From assembly GCF_014750685.1 (NCBI RefSeq), contig NZ_JAAXGE010000009.1, positions 1 to 64,000 of the forward strand: 64,000 bases of DNA, written 5' to 3'. This document shows, one piece after another, positions 27,081 to 35,345 of this stretch (within the stretch, counting starts at the first letter, position 1; each line of letters begins with the position of its first letter). The notes under the pieces are model-generated. The model was not told the DNA's origin. It worked only from the letters and a program-made list of their open reading frames with translations, and did no database searches. This DNA comes from Bacteroides sp. GM023 (lineage in GTDB: Bacteria; Bacteroidota; Bacteroidia; Bacteroidales; Bacteroidaceae). Made by a program: the position numbers and the translations under genes.

Positions 27081-28226
27081 ATGAATCATTCACGAATACA
27101 CATGAAAAATAATTTAGTGCTATTGCTCTTTTTCATATTGGCAGGTTCTGCCAGTGCGCAACCGTTGCCTGAACAAAAAGAAACACTACAGGTATTGACG
27201 AAGGTGAACGGCTACTTTATGAAGAAGTATGCTGATTATACGACTCCTAGTTTCTACGGACGTGTCCGCCCCAGTAATATATGGACGCGGGGTGTGTATT
27301 ATGAAGGGCTAATGGATCTTTATTCTATTTATCCGAAGGAAGAATATTATAAATATGCGCATGATTGGGCTACTTTTCATAAATGGGGAATGCGCAATGG
27401 CAATACTACCCGCAATGCCGATGACCATTGTTGTGGACAAACTTATATTGACTTGTATAATCTCTGTCCGTCCGACCCGAACATGATTCGGAATATCAAA
27501 GCAAGTATCGACATGGTAGTCAACACCCCGCAGGTGAACGACTGGTGGTGGATTGATGCCATTCAGATGGCAATGCCTATTTTTGCGAAGTTCGGAAAGA
27601 TGACCGGCGAACAGAAGTATTATGATAAAATGTGGGATATGTACTCCTATACCCGCAACACACATGGGGAAGCCGGTATGTACAATCCTAAAGATGGTTT
27701 GTGGTGGCGCGACCAGGATTTTGATCCGCCTTATAAAGAACCGAATGGAGAAGACTGCTACTGGAGCCGTGGAAACGGTTGGGTATATGCAGCCCTTGTA
27801 CGTGTCATGAACGAAATTCCATTTGACGAAAAGCATCGTCAGGACTATATCAATGACTTCCTCGCTATGAGTAAAGCCCTCAAGAAATGTCAGCGTGAAG
27901 ATGGCTTTTGGAATGTCAGCCTTCACGACCCTACCAACTTCGGCGGGAAAGAAACTTCAGGTACGGCATTGTTTGTATATGGCATGGTATGGGGAGTCCG
28001 CAATGGATTGCTCGACCGGAAAGAATATCTCCCGGTTGCTTTGAAAGCATGGAATGCTATGGTGAAAGAGGCTGTTCACCCGAATGGCTTCTTAGGATAT
28101 GTGCAGGGCACAGGCAAAGAACCCAAAGACGGCCAGCCGGTAACATCTAAAAGTATTCCCGATTTCGAAGATTACGGAGTGGGTTGTTTCCTGCTTGCCG
28201 GAACGGAGATTTATAAATTGAAATAG
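27081..28226 (+). CDS. GH105 unsaturated rhamnogalacturonyl hydrolase (copy 2)
   Basis: This 381-residue protein (374 from ATG 27102) has a signal peptide ending SAQ. It carries the same DDHCCGQ, WWWIDAIQMAMP and YWSRGNGW motifs as the protein at 16399-17538, with about 93 percent identity by eye. Differences cluster in the first 80 residues, and many synonymous changes separate the two genes. It starts 9 bp after the deacetylase stop. The two copies sit in different operons, suggesting module duplication followed by purifying selection. Confidence 0.9.
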   Translation: MNHSRIHMKNNLVLLLFFILAGSASAQPLPEQKETLQVLTKVNGYFMKKYADYTTPSFYGRVRPSNIWTRGVYYEGLMDLYSIYPKEEYYKYAHDWATFHKWGMRNGNTTRNADDHCCGQTYIDLYNLCPSDPNMIRNIKASIDMVVNTPQVNDWWWIDAIQMAMPIFAKFGKMTGEQKYYDKMWDMYSYTRNTHGEAGMYNPKDGLWWRDQDFDPPYKEPNGEDCYWSRGNGWVYAALVRVMNEIPFDEKHRQDYINDFLAMSKALKKCQREDGFWNVSLHDPTNFGGKETSGTALFVYGMVWGVRNGLLDRKEYLPVALKAWNAMVKEAVHPNGFLGYVQGTGKEPKDGQPVTSKSIPDFEDYGVGCFLLAGTEIYKLK

Positions 28227-28256
28227 AATCAATCAACGAATTAACAATAACTTAAA

Positions 28257-29213
28257 ATGAAGACATCAATGAAAAACATGTATGTAATGGCTGTTTTGAT
28301 AGCAATGGTAGTTGCTGCATGCAGCAATGATGAGGTTACAGGGCAACCGGACAAGTCGAGTTCCCCTATCCAAATTCTTGGAAACATAAGCGGAATGAAC
28401 GAGCAGAACAGTACACGTGCCATAGATACTACCTGGGGTACGGACGACCGTATCGGTGTAACGGTAGCCGAGAATCTTAGTGGCAATGATGTGGATGCTT
28501 ACATCAATATCCAATATCGCAGTGAAAACGGCAACTCATTCAGAGCTGTAAACGAAGGCTCTACGGATAATAATATCTATTTGAAAGGTGACGCCGGATA
28601 TTCATTGAGCGCTTATTACCCTTATACGGGAGAGAATAAAACATTGCCCGGAACGGATGGTGTATTGACAGTGAATACCAAAGATGAATATCAGACTACC
28701 GCTAAACAGCCTCAAATAGACTTTTTGTTTGCGCAGGCTGATGATGTACACAAAGGTGACCCGGTAGAATTCACGTTCGCTCATAAGATGACGAAAGTTA
28801 TATTCAAGTTCAAAGCCATCAATGGAGCTACATTGAACGATATGACTTGTTACCTGACTAACTTACAACTGAACGGAACGTTCGACGTAACGACCGGAGT
28901 TGCCGCAGCATCTTCCGACCCCGTAGACCCTAAACAAGAACTGAAACTGCAAGTTGAGAAACCCGCCGGTGACGGACAGATGATTGCGTCTATCATTCTG
29001 CTTCCCCAGACTATTGCCGATGACGTATTGCTGGAAGTGAAAATGAATAACGAAACTTACACGGCTACATTGCCTGCGCAAGAACTGAAAGCGGGATGGG
29101 CTCACCCTCATAATGTGACATTCGAAAATCCTGCCATGACAATCAAGAAAGCGGAAATCGAACCTTGGGAAGTGGAAGACGACAAAGATGTCACAGCTTC
29201 CGTGACTGAATAA
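28257..29213 (+). CDS. Fimbrillin-family surface lipoprotein in pectin locus (1 of 3)
   Basis: This 318-residue lipoprotein has lipobox VAAC (Cys22) followed by SNDE, an acidic surface-export signal. It shows the Mfa-like fimbrillin pattern: TDDRIGVTVAEN, YSLSAYYPYTGEN, FLFAQADDV and VEFTFAHKMTKVIFKFKA. It lies between glycan-degrading genes in one operon, without any pilus assembly genes. I infer a surface glycan-binding role rather than fibre formation; this is not shown by the sequence. Confidence 0.7.
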   Translation: MKTSMKNMYVMAVLIAMVVAACSNDEVTGQPDKSSSPIQILGNISGMNEQNSTRAIDTTWGTDDRIGVTVAENLSGNDVDAYINIQYRSENGNSFRAVNEGSTDNNIYLKGDAGYSLSAYYPYTGENKTLPGTDGVLTVNTKDEYQTTAKQPQIDFLFAQADDVHKGDPVEFTFAHKMTKVIFKFKAINGATLNDMTCYLTNLQLNGTFDVTTGVAAASSDPVDPKQELKLQVEKPAGDGQMIASIILLPQTIADDVLLEVKMNNETYTATLPAQELKAGWAHPHNVTFENPAMTIKKAEIEPWEVEDDKDVTASVTE

Positions 29214-29245
29214 ATGAGTTGTATAGAAGACTAACAAGGAAAATT

Positions 29246-30136
29246 ATGAGAAAAAAAGAATTATGGCTCGGTGGTCTGTTTACATTGGCAGGAGTATTCG
29301 GCTCATGTACGAATGAAATGGAATACGAGTCTCAAAACAATAAATATCCGATGGAACTGACTGCGGAAAAGGCAACTATGTCTTTCACCCGCACTGTCAC
29401 GGAAAAGACAGAATGGAACGGTGGGGAAGAAGTATCCCTTTACGACGGTTTCTCGCAAAAAGTCTATCAGATTTCTGCGGACGGCGGAATGACAGCCAAG
29501 GACAATGACCCTCTTTATTGGTACACAACAACCGAAGAGGAAACATTATTTGCATGGTATCCGGCTACGGGAACTCTATTGACCGAATGGAGCGTAGCTG
29601 CCGACCAAACGTCAGAGGAAGCCTATAAGAATTCTGATTTCCTTTATGCATATGAAAAGATGAAGTTCCGTAGCGAACGGAGACTACAATTCCGCCACGG
29701 GGTGGTGAAGTTGATTATTAATGTGAAAGGTGACGGAGATACTGTGAAGGAAGAAGACCTGGAGGGTGCAGTGTTTACCATAGAGAGCACTGCGATACAA
29801 GGTTCAATATCTGAAGGTAAATTGCAACCAAAAGAAGGAGTTGTGGCAACCAGCATGAAACCTTACCAATTAGAAACGACCAAAGAAGGATATGTGGCAT
29901 CTTTCCAACTGCTTCTGATTCCGCAGGATATGTCCGGCAAACAGTTTTTCAAACTTGTGTTGAAAGATGGCAGAAAATTCAGTCATACCCCGGGTAATGG
30001 AGAAGGCATTCTGGAGAGCGGACACCAATACACCTATAATGTGGGAGTCGGAAAGCCGGGCTTGAAAGTGGAGATAGAGAAAGATTCAGTTTCCTGGGAA
30101 GGTGATGACGAGGAAGTGGAAGGAACTGATATATAG
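29246..30136 (+). CDS. Fimbrillin-family surface lipoprotein in pectin locus (2 of 3)
   Basis: This 296-residue lipoprotein has lipobox FGSC (Cys21), then acidic residues. ATG 29246 is used; a TTG at 29219 would add nine residues ahead of the signal peptide. Fimbrillin motifs include GGEEVSLYDGF, ETLFAWYPATG, SDFLYAYEKM and RLQFRHGVVKLIINV. It follows the first fimbrillin-like gene by 32 bp. Its C-terminal tail is strongly acidic (GDDEEVEGTDI). A surface-exposed carbohydrate-binding partner of the SusCD system is a reasonable guess. Confidence 0.7.
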   Translation: MRKKELWLGGLFTLAGVFGSCTNEMEYESQNNKYPMELTAEKATMSFTRTVTEKTEWNGGEEVSLYDGFSQKVYQISADGGMTAKDNDPLYWYTTTEEETLFAWYPATGTLLTEWSVAADQTSEEAYKNSDFLYAYEKMKFRSERRLQFRHGVVKLIINVKGDGDTVKEEDLEGAVFTIESTAIQGSISEGKLQPKEGVVATSMKPYQLETTKEGYVASFQLLLIPQDMSGKQFFKLVLKDGRKFSHTPGNGEGILESGHQYTYNVGVGKPGLKVEIEKDSVSWEGDDEEVEGTDI

Positions 30137-30162
30137 AATAATATTCAAAAACAGAATCGAAT

Positions 30163-31764
30163 ATGAGACAATATAAATTGATACAGGTAGCTTTGCTGGC
30201 AACATTGTTGCTGGGTTGGTCCGGCTGTTCTTTAAATGAAACGGAAGTCCCGGAAAATGCACCGAATCAAGTTGTGCTGAACGTGACCGATACCGGGCTG
30301 AATAATAGCGGAGCAACAACCCGTACTGAAGATGAAGGATTTGTTACCACCTTTACACAAGGAGACCAAATAGGACTGTTTGCAGTAAAAGAAGGTGCAG
30401 TATTGGATGAAATCAATAATATACCGTTTACCTATAACGGTTCTAGCTGGTCGGGCAAACCTATATTATATGATGATAGACTGGAAGGCGTGACATTTTA
30501 TACTTACTATCCTTATCAACCGGACATGAGTGATAAAATAGACATTGCCGGAGAAGATTTTTTTGCTCCTTTGGTTGCAGGATGGGAACTGACCACCGAA
30601 CAAAGTAATCAGAAAGAATATGCAAAGCAAGACCTGATGACTTCAGGTGCAACTGCTCTGATAGGTGAGAATGGTAACTATACATTAAGTTTCCAGCTAG
30701 CACACCGTATGAGCCTGGTTGTAGTGAAATTACCTTCTACGCGATATATTTTCACTGATGCCGAAGGGGTGATTATGCCGGAAGAAACTCCCTATGTTGC
30801 CATGCCGGTCGGTGTGACATTCTATATGGACCAGGCAGAAGATGGCAATAAGATTTCTCCTTATTACGACAAGAAAAAGGATGAATATCGCTTATTGAGA
30901 AAACCGGCTTCGGGAAATATGATAATCGGTCACTACAATGGCAAACAATGTACATTTGAAACAGCAGATAAAATGGTTCAGGGCAAGTACAAACGTTTTG
31001 TTGTGGATGGTGGATATAAAGAAGTGACACATAATTTGCAGGTCGGTGACTTTTTTTATGCAGATGGCAGTATCATTGGGGCTAATGAAGAGCCTTCTGC
31101 AGATAATTGTATAGGGGTGGTTTATTATGTTGGAAATCCGCAACCTTCATACCTTTATCCTGAAGTCATTTCAAGTAAGCAGGATGTGTTGAAGCGTGAG
31201 TGCCCGAATTGCGTACATGGATTAGTATTGAGTATTAGTCCTAATGACAGTGATATATGGGGAGATGGTGGTACTGGCAAATATATCACAGAATGGTATA
31301 ATTCCTGGAGCGGTAATACGGACTATGTAACTTTGGATGGATATTATTATCTTGAAGGTGGTAAAAGAGTAAATTTGGAAAGATTATTAGGCTATAATAA
31401 TACAAGAGTGATTGAAGAATTTGCGAAACAAACCTCCGGTTTTTCATGTAAGGCATTGGATAAACTGTCCGACTGTCAAGCTAACTACCAGGCTCCGGCG
31501 ATTACAAGTAACTGGTATTTGCCTTCGGCATATGATATGACTGTTATGTGGGATAATCTTAATAAGTTGAATGCTAATTTGAATAAGGTCGGTGAAAATA
31601 ATAAATTGGAGTTGAATGATTTGTACTGGACTACCAATGAACGTAATAAGGATTTGCTGTATTATGCGCAATTCACAGCAAGTAAAGTGACTATAAACTC
31701 AGCTAGTAGTAATTCGAAGAAGAACTCTAGCAAAATGTTTCATAGATTTGTTCTGGCTTTTTAA
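30163..31764 (+). CDS. Fimbrillin-family lipoprotein with lectin-like C-terminus in pectin locus (3 of 3)
   Basis: This 533-residue lipoprotein has lipobox WSGC (Cys22). The N-terminal half has fimbrillin motifs (GDQIGLFAVKEG, VTFYTYYPYQP, LSFQLAHRMSLVVVKL). The C-terminal 180 residues end with SNWYLPSAYDMTVMWD and LNDLYWTTNE, which align with the DWRLP...YW motifs of DUF1566. The layout is therefore that of the pilus-operon minor subunits near 3-8 kb. It follows the previous gene by 26 bp. I propose a surface binding protein for RG-I or a side chain; the ligand is unknown. Confidence 0.65.
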   Translation: MRQYKLIQVALLATLLLGWSGCSLNETEVPENAPNQVVLNVTDTGLNNSGATTRTEDEGFVTTFTQGDQIGLFAVKEGAVLDEINNIPFTYNGSSWSGKPILYDDRLEGVTFYTYYPYQPDMSDKIDIAGEDFFAPLVAGWELTTEQSNQKEYAKQDLMTSGATALIGENGNYTLSFQLAHRMSLVVVKLPSTRYIFTDAEGVIMPEETPYVAMPVGVTFYMDQAEDGNKISPYYDKKKDEYRLLRKPASGNMIIGHYNGKQCTFETADKMVQGKYKRFVVDGGYKEVTHNLQVGDFFYADGSIIGANEEPSADNCIGVVYYVGNPQPSYLYPEVISSKQDVLKRECPNCVHGLVLSISPNDSDIWGDGGTGKYITEWYNSWSGNTDYVTLDGYYYLEGGKRVNLERLLGYNNTRVIEEFAKQTSGFSCKALDKLSDCQANYQAPAITSNWYLPSAYDMTVMWDNLNKLNANLNKVGENNKLELNDLYWTTNERNKDLLYYAQFTASKVTINSASSNSKKNSSKMFHRFVLAF

Positions 31765-31786
31765 AACATAAGATGCTATAGATAAA

Positions 31787-33061
31787 ATGAAAAGAGTAGC
31801 TTTAGTGATATTGTTGGTCGTGGTTTCATTAGTAAACTATGCGCAAGTCTACAAATTCGACTTCACTCCCGATAAGAAAGTAAAAGACGGATATACTAAA
31901 ATAACATCTGAAACCCTGTTCAATAATGAGCAGGGCTACGGATACGATTTACAACCGGCATGGGATGGAAAAAGCAATCAGCCTTTTTTCTTTTCCGTCA
32001 ATGTTCCTGATGGAAATTATAAAGTGACTGTCACTCTCGGCAGTAAAGATACGGCAGGGAATACGACCGTACGTGCCGAATCCCGCCGTCTGTTCATAGA
32101 AAATCTTCCGACTAAGAAAGGGGAATTGATTACAGAATCTTTTGTTGTCAACAAGCGTAACCCGAAGATTAATGAGAAGGAAAAAGTGAAACTGAAGTCA
32201 CGTGAAATAAAGAAACTGAACTGGGACGATAAGCTGACACTTGAATTTAATGGTGACGCTCCCCGTGTGAGTTCCGTGGTCATAGAAAAAGCGGACAATG
32301 TTCCTACTATTTATCTTTGTGGAAACTCTACCGTAGTAGATAATGACAATGAGCCTTGGGCAAGTTGGGGACAGATGATTCCACGTTTCTTCACCGATAA
32401 GGTATGCATCGCCAATCATGCCGAATCCGGTTTGTCCGCCAATACATTCATAGGCGGGGGACGTCTTAAGAAGATTTTATCCCAAATAAAGAAAGGCGAT
32501 TATTTAGTAGTCGAGTTCGGTCATAATGACCAAAAGCAGAAAGGAGCCGGAAAAGGCGCTTATTATTCATTTGCCTATAATCTGAAAATCTTTATAGACG
32601 AAGCACGGGCAAAAGGTGCTTATCCGGTATTGGTGACCCCGACAAGCCGTCGCCGCTTTGACAGCAATGGAAAGTCAACCAATACGCACGGCGAATATCC
32701 GGATGCGGTACGCTGGGTTGCTGAAAAAGAAAATGTACCTTTGATAGAACTCAACGGTATGACAGCTACCCTTTGTGATGCTTTGGGAGTGGATGGCTCC
32801 ATGAAACTATTCGTCCATTATCCGGCAGGAACTTTCCCCGGGCAGACGAAGGATTTTAAAGATAACACTCATTTTAGCACCTATGGCGCATACGAAGTAG
32901 CGAAATGTGTGGTGGAAGGAATGAAAAAGGCCGACCTTGATATTGTTAAATATCTAAGAGCAGATTATAAAGGTTTCGACCCGGCTCATCCGGACAGCTT
33001 CAAGTCTTTTAAATGGAACTTATGCCCGTTTACGGAGATTGAGAAGCCGGATGGCAACTAA
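31787..33061 (+). CDS. Rhamnogalacturonan acetylesterase with N-terminal beta-sandwich (CE12)
   Basis: This 424-residue protein has a signal peptide ending YAQ (residue 20). Residues 20-165 form a beta-rich domain (YKFDFTPDKKV, YKVTVTLGSKD) of the kind found before YesT-type CE12 enzymes. The catalytic part has LCGNSTVVD (nucleophile Ser), ESGLSANTF, FGHND and DNTHFS (Asp and His). It would remove acetyl groups from the RG-I backbone. It starts 22 bp after the fimbrillin-like gene. It has one SGNH domain, whereas the CE12 protein at 14674-16308 has two. Confidence 0.85.
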   Translation: MKRVALVILLVVVSLVNYAQVYKFDFTPDKKVKDGYTKITSETLFNNEQGYGYDLQPAWDGKSNQPFFFSVNVPDGNYKVTVTLGSKDTAGNTTVRAESRRLFIENLPTKKGELITESFVVNKRNPKINEKEKVKLKSREIKKLNWDDKLTLEFNGDAPRVSSVVIEKADNVPTIYLCGNSTVVDNDNEPWASWGQMIPRFFTDKVCIANHAESGLSANTFIGGGRLKKILSQIKKGDYLVVEFGHNDQKQKGAGKGAYYSFAYNLKIFIDEARAKGAYPVLVTPTSRRRFDSNGKSTNTHGEYPDAVRWVAEKENVPLIELNGMTATLCDALGVDGSMKLFVHYPAGTFPGQTKDFKDNTHFSTYGAYEVAKCVVEGMKKADLDIVKYLRADYKGFDPAHPDSFKSFKWNLCPFTEIEKPDGN

Positions 33062-33093
33062 GGAATATAGATAACCAATAAAAAAAGAATAGT

Positions 33094-33867
33094 ATGAAAA
33101 AGATTATGGCATCAATGGCTTTGGCAATAATTGCTTTAGGAAGCCAGGCACAAGTATTGAAGAGCGATTTATTAAAAGACTACAAAGCGGGGGATGTCTT
33201 GGAAAAGGCCGTATATGATGATAAGCGCTCTCCGATAAAAGAAAATACATGGTGTGGCGGCTTTGCGACCAAACCGGCAGAAGGAGCAGAAAGTCCCGTG
33301 ATTGGCAAAGGACTGACTTATGAAGGATATAGTGAAGCAGGACCTTCTATCAACTTTGGTTTTCCGCAAGGAGTGAAAGGTTCTCGCGTTAGCGTTTATT
33401 CATTGGTTGAATCGGGAAAAGCATACTCCAAGGGCACTTACTATATAGCTTGCTTGGTAAACTTCTCAAAACTGGGTTCTGCTAATTTAGCAGATTTCCT
33501 GGCTGCCAGTGCCAGTTATGTAGGCGGTGGAAATCGGGGACAGGTATACGTAAGACGCGAAGGAAATGATAAAATCAAGTTTGCGGTCGGATTGCTGAAA
33601 GAACGTGCCGAAGCTCCGATGGCATACGATTATAATACCACTCATCTGTTGGTACTGAAAGTGGATTATGCCAAGAACGAGGTGTCTTTGTTTGTAGACC
33701 CTGCATTGAGCGGAGAAGAACCTAAAGCGGATGCGGTGGCAGTTGGTGAAGAAGGTGCCTTGAAAGCCGGACTGAAAGCTATCTCATTCAGAAACCGTAG
33801 CGGATATAAAGGAAATATCGGCAACTTCCGCTTTGCAAAAAGTTGGGCGGGAGCTATTGGTAAATAA
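33094..33867 (+). CDS. Secreted beta-rich protein of the pectin operon, function unknown
   Basis: This 257-residue protein has a signal peptide ending SQAQ (residue 20). The mature part has the alternating pattern of a jelly-roll or concanavalin-like fold (SVYSLVESGKAYSKGTYYIAC, quoted in parts; HLLVLKVDYAKNEVSLFVDP; ISFRNRSGYKGNIGNFRFAKSW near the end). HLLVLKVDYA...VSLFVDP resembles LamG-like laminin folds. I see no catalytic motif. Operon position between two esterases suggests a binding or accessory role in RG-I use. Confidence 0.6.
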   Translation: MKKIMASMALAIIALGSQAQVLKSDLLKDYKAGDVLEKAVYDDKRSPIKENTWCGGFATKPAEGAESPVIGKGLTYEGYSEAGPSINFGFPQGVKGSRVSVYSLVESGKAYSKGTYYIACLVNFSKLGSANLADFLAASASYVGGGNRGQVYVRREGNDKIKFAVGLLKERAEAPMAYDYNTTHLLVLKVDYAKNEVSLFVDPALSGEEPKADAVAVGEEGALKAGLKAISFRNRSGYKGNIGNFRFAKSWAGAIGK

Positions 33868-33890
33868 CAAGAAGCTAAAAAGAACAATTC

Positions 33891-34769
33891 ATGAAAAAAC
33901 TACTTTTATTGCTGCTCTTCGTGCTGGGCTGTGGTTACATTCAGGCAGGCGAACCTGCTCATGTCATCATCACAGCCGGTCAGTCCAATACGGACGGGCG
34001 TGTCCCGAACGACCGTTTGCCGGACTATATCAAGGCGATGGCTACGGATACGGCTTTCACGCAGGGAGCTTATAAATACTGTAAAATAGCACAAAACCGT
34101 ACAGATGGAAAATTCCGTCCCTTTTGGCCTAAAAGCCGCCGGAGAGCGAAACCTAATACATGGGGCTACGATGCTATTGCCTATTATTGGCTGGAACAGT
34201 TGTATCAGGAAAAGTTTTATGTGATTAAATGGGCTATCGGCGGCACAGCCATTGCCCCTTCAGATACCCCCCGGGGAACGTACTGGTCTGCTGAACCGAA
34301 ATGGCTGTCAGATAATGTGGCTACCAGTGAAAAGGGGAAATCCCTGTTACTCTCTTTTATAGCCAATATAGATGCCTGCATTGACCAGACGCTTTCTAAA
34401 TTGGAGAATGGGTATCAGATTGACGCTTTCGTCTGGCATCAGGGAGAGAGCGACCAGGCACACGGTAAAGAATATTATAAGAACCTGAAAGCGGTAGTAG
34501 CTTATGTACGACACCATCTGACAGAAAAAACAGGTAAGGATTACTCGAACCTTCCGTTTATTTTTGGGACAGTATCCAGGCGAAACAAAAGTTACAGCTC
34601 TGATGTGGAAGAAGGGATGAAACGCTTGGCAAAGGAAGATAAGAATGCTTATTTGATAGATATGTCCGATGCGGAACTGCTGGGAGACAAACTTCATTTT
34701 AACCAAGTCTCCGCTGAATACATGGGCAAGCAGGTGTATGAACAGATAAAGAAACTGACGAAGAAATAA
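33891..34769 (+). CDS. SASA-family carbohydrate acetylesterase (CE6/sialate esterase-like)
   Basis: This 292-residue protein has IITAGQSN (Ser32 likely nucleophile), AIGGTAI, VWHQGESDQ and DKLHFN, the blocks of the SASA/CE6 esterase family. The N-terminus can be read as a lipobox (VLGC, Cys14) or a plain signal peptide cleaved after IQAG. It is last in the operon, ahead of a strong terminator. Together with the two CE12 and the CE4-like proteins it makes four predicted deacetylases, which suggests adaptation to heavily acetylated pectin. Confidence 0.8.
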   Translation: MKKLLLLLLFVLGCGYIQAGEPAHVIITAGQSNTDGRVPNDRLPDYIKAMATDTAFTQGAYKYCKIAQNRTDGKFRPFWPKSRRRAKPNTWGYDAIAYYWLEQLYQEKFYVIKWAIGGTAIAPSDTPRGTYWSAEPKWLSDNVATSEKGKSLLLSFIANIDACIDQTLSKLENGYQIDAFVWHQGESDQAHGKEYYKNLKAVVAYVRHHLTEKTGKDYSNLPFIFGTVSRRNKSYSSDVEEGMKRLAKEDKNAYLIDMSDAELLGDKLHFNQVSAEYMGKQVYEQIKKLTKK

Positions 34770-34791
34770 AATTGTTGTTTGTTTAAAGGAT

Positions 34792-34832
34792 GCGCCCGAT
34801 TGGTTCCTAAAAAGAATCAATCGGGCGCTTTT
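34792..34832 (+). terminator. Intrinsic terminator of the 26-34.8 kb operon
   Basis: A 15-base stem (GCGCCCGATTG plus four pairs, one G-T wobble) is followed by TTTTGGG, 22 bp after the last stop codon. Confidence 0.85.
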
Positions 34833-34979
34833 GGGTTATTTCTTTCCGGTACGGTTTTGAATAGACTTGAGCTCACGTGTATTTATATTAGTACCCGGAT
34901 ATTAAGATGCAATATGCAGATTATTAAGATATAACACCCGGAACATATAGATATGACACGGCAATGATTATAAGATTGC

Positions 34980-35071
34980 ATGTACGAGATGCTCATCTCG
35001 TCATGTCCCACATGCTCATCTGGTGATGTACGAGATGCTCATCTGGTAGTGTATGAGATGCTCATCTCGTG
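34980..35071. repeat. Four tandem 23-bp palindromic repeats
   Basis: Four contiguous 23-bp units (starting 34980, 35003, 35026 and 35049) share the core GATGCTCATCT; most carry the palindrome GAGATGCTCATCTC or a near copy. The array is bounded by AGATTGCATG on the left and CATGCAATCT on the right, so the whole block is one large imperfect inverted repeat. There are no spacers, so it is not a CRISPR array. Confidence 0.8.
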
Positions 35072-35100
35072 CATGCAATCTAACTGAGATTTACACGCCG

Positions 35101-35160
35101 TCTCTTAATGAAACGCATGCTATCCCTTAATGAAGCACACGGTATCCCTTAATGAACAAC
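35101..35160. repeat. Tandem 22-bp repeat, about 2.7 copies
   Basis: Units starting at 35101, 35123 and 35145 share CTTAATGAA. They follow the palindromic array by 30 bp. The gap 34833-35217 has no plausible gene. Confidence 0.7.
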
Positions 35161-35217
35161 AAGACAACTATAAACTGCTGACAAGTTAACAATTACTTCC
35201 TTTCCGTACAGATATGA

Positions 35218-35252
35218 AAATCCCCCTGTGGCAATACTGCCCAGGGGGATTT
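35218..35252 (-). terminator. Strong bidirectional terminator after GH2
   Basis: Perfect 11-base arms (AAATCCCCCTG and its complement) with an inner GGCA/TGCC stem. On the minus strand TTTTC follows, fitting the end of the SusC-SusD-GH2 operon, whose last stop is at 35346. Confidence 0.8.
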
Positions 35253-35345
35253 CTAGTGATAGTTCTAACTAATAATCAAGTCTATCCGTCAAACCTATTG
35301 AAAACTATTTATTGAGGGTAAAATTGTTCTTAAACTTTATCCGGC

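Noticed and set aside
34980..35160. CRISPR array
   Set aside because: The repeat units are contiguous with no unique spacers, and no cas gene is present.
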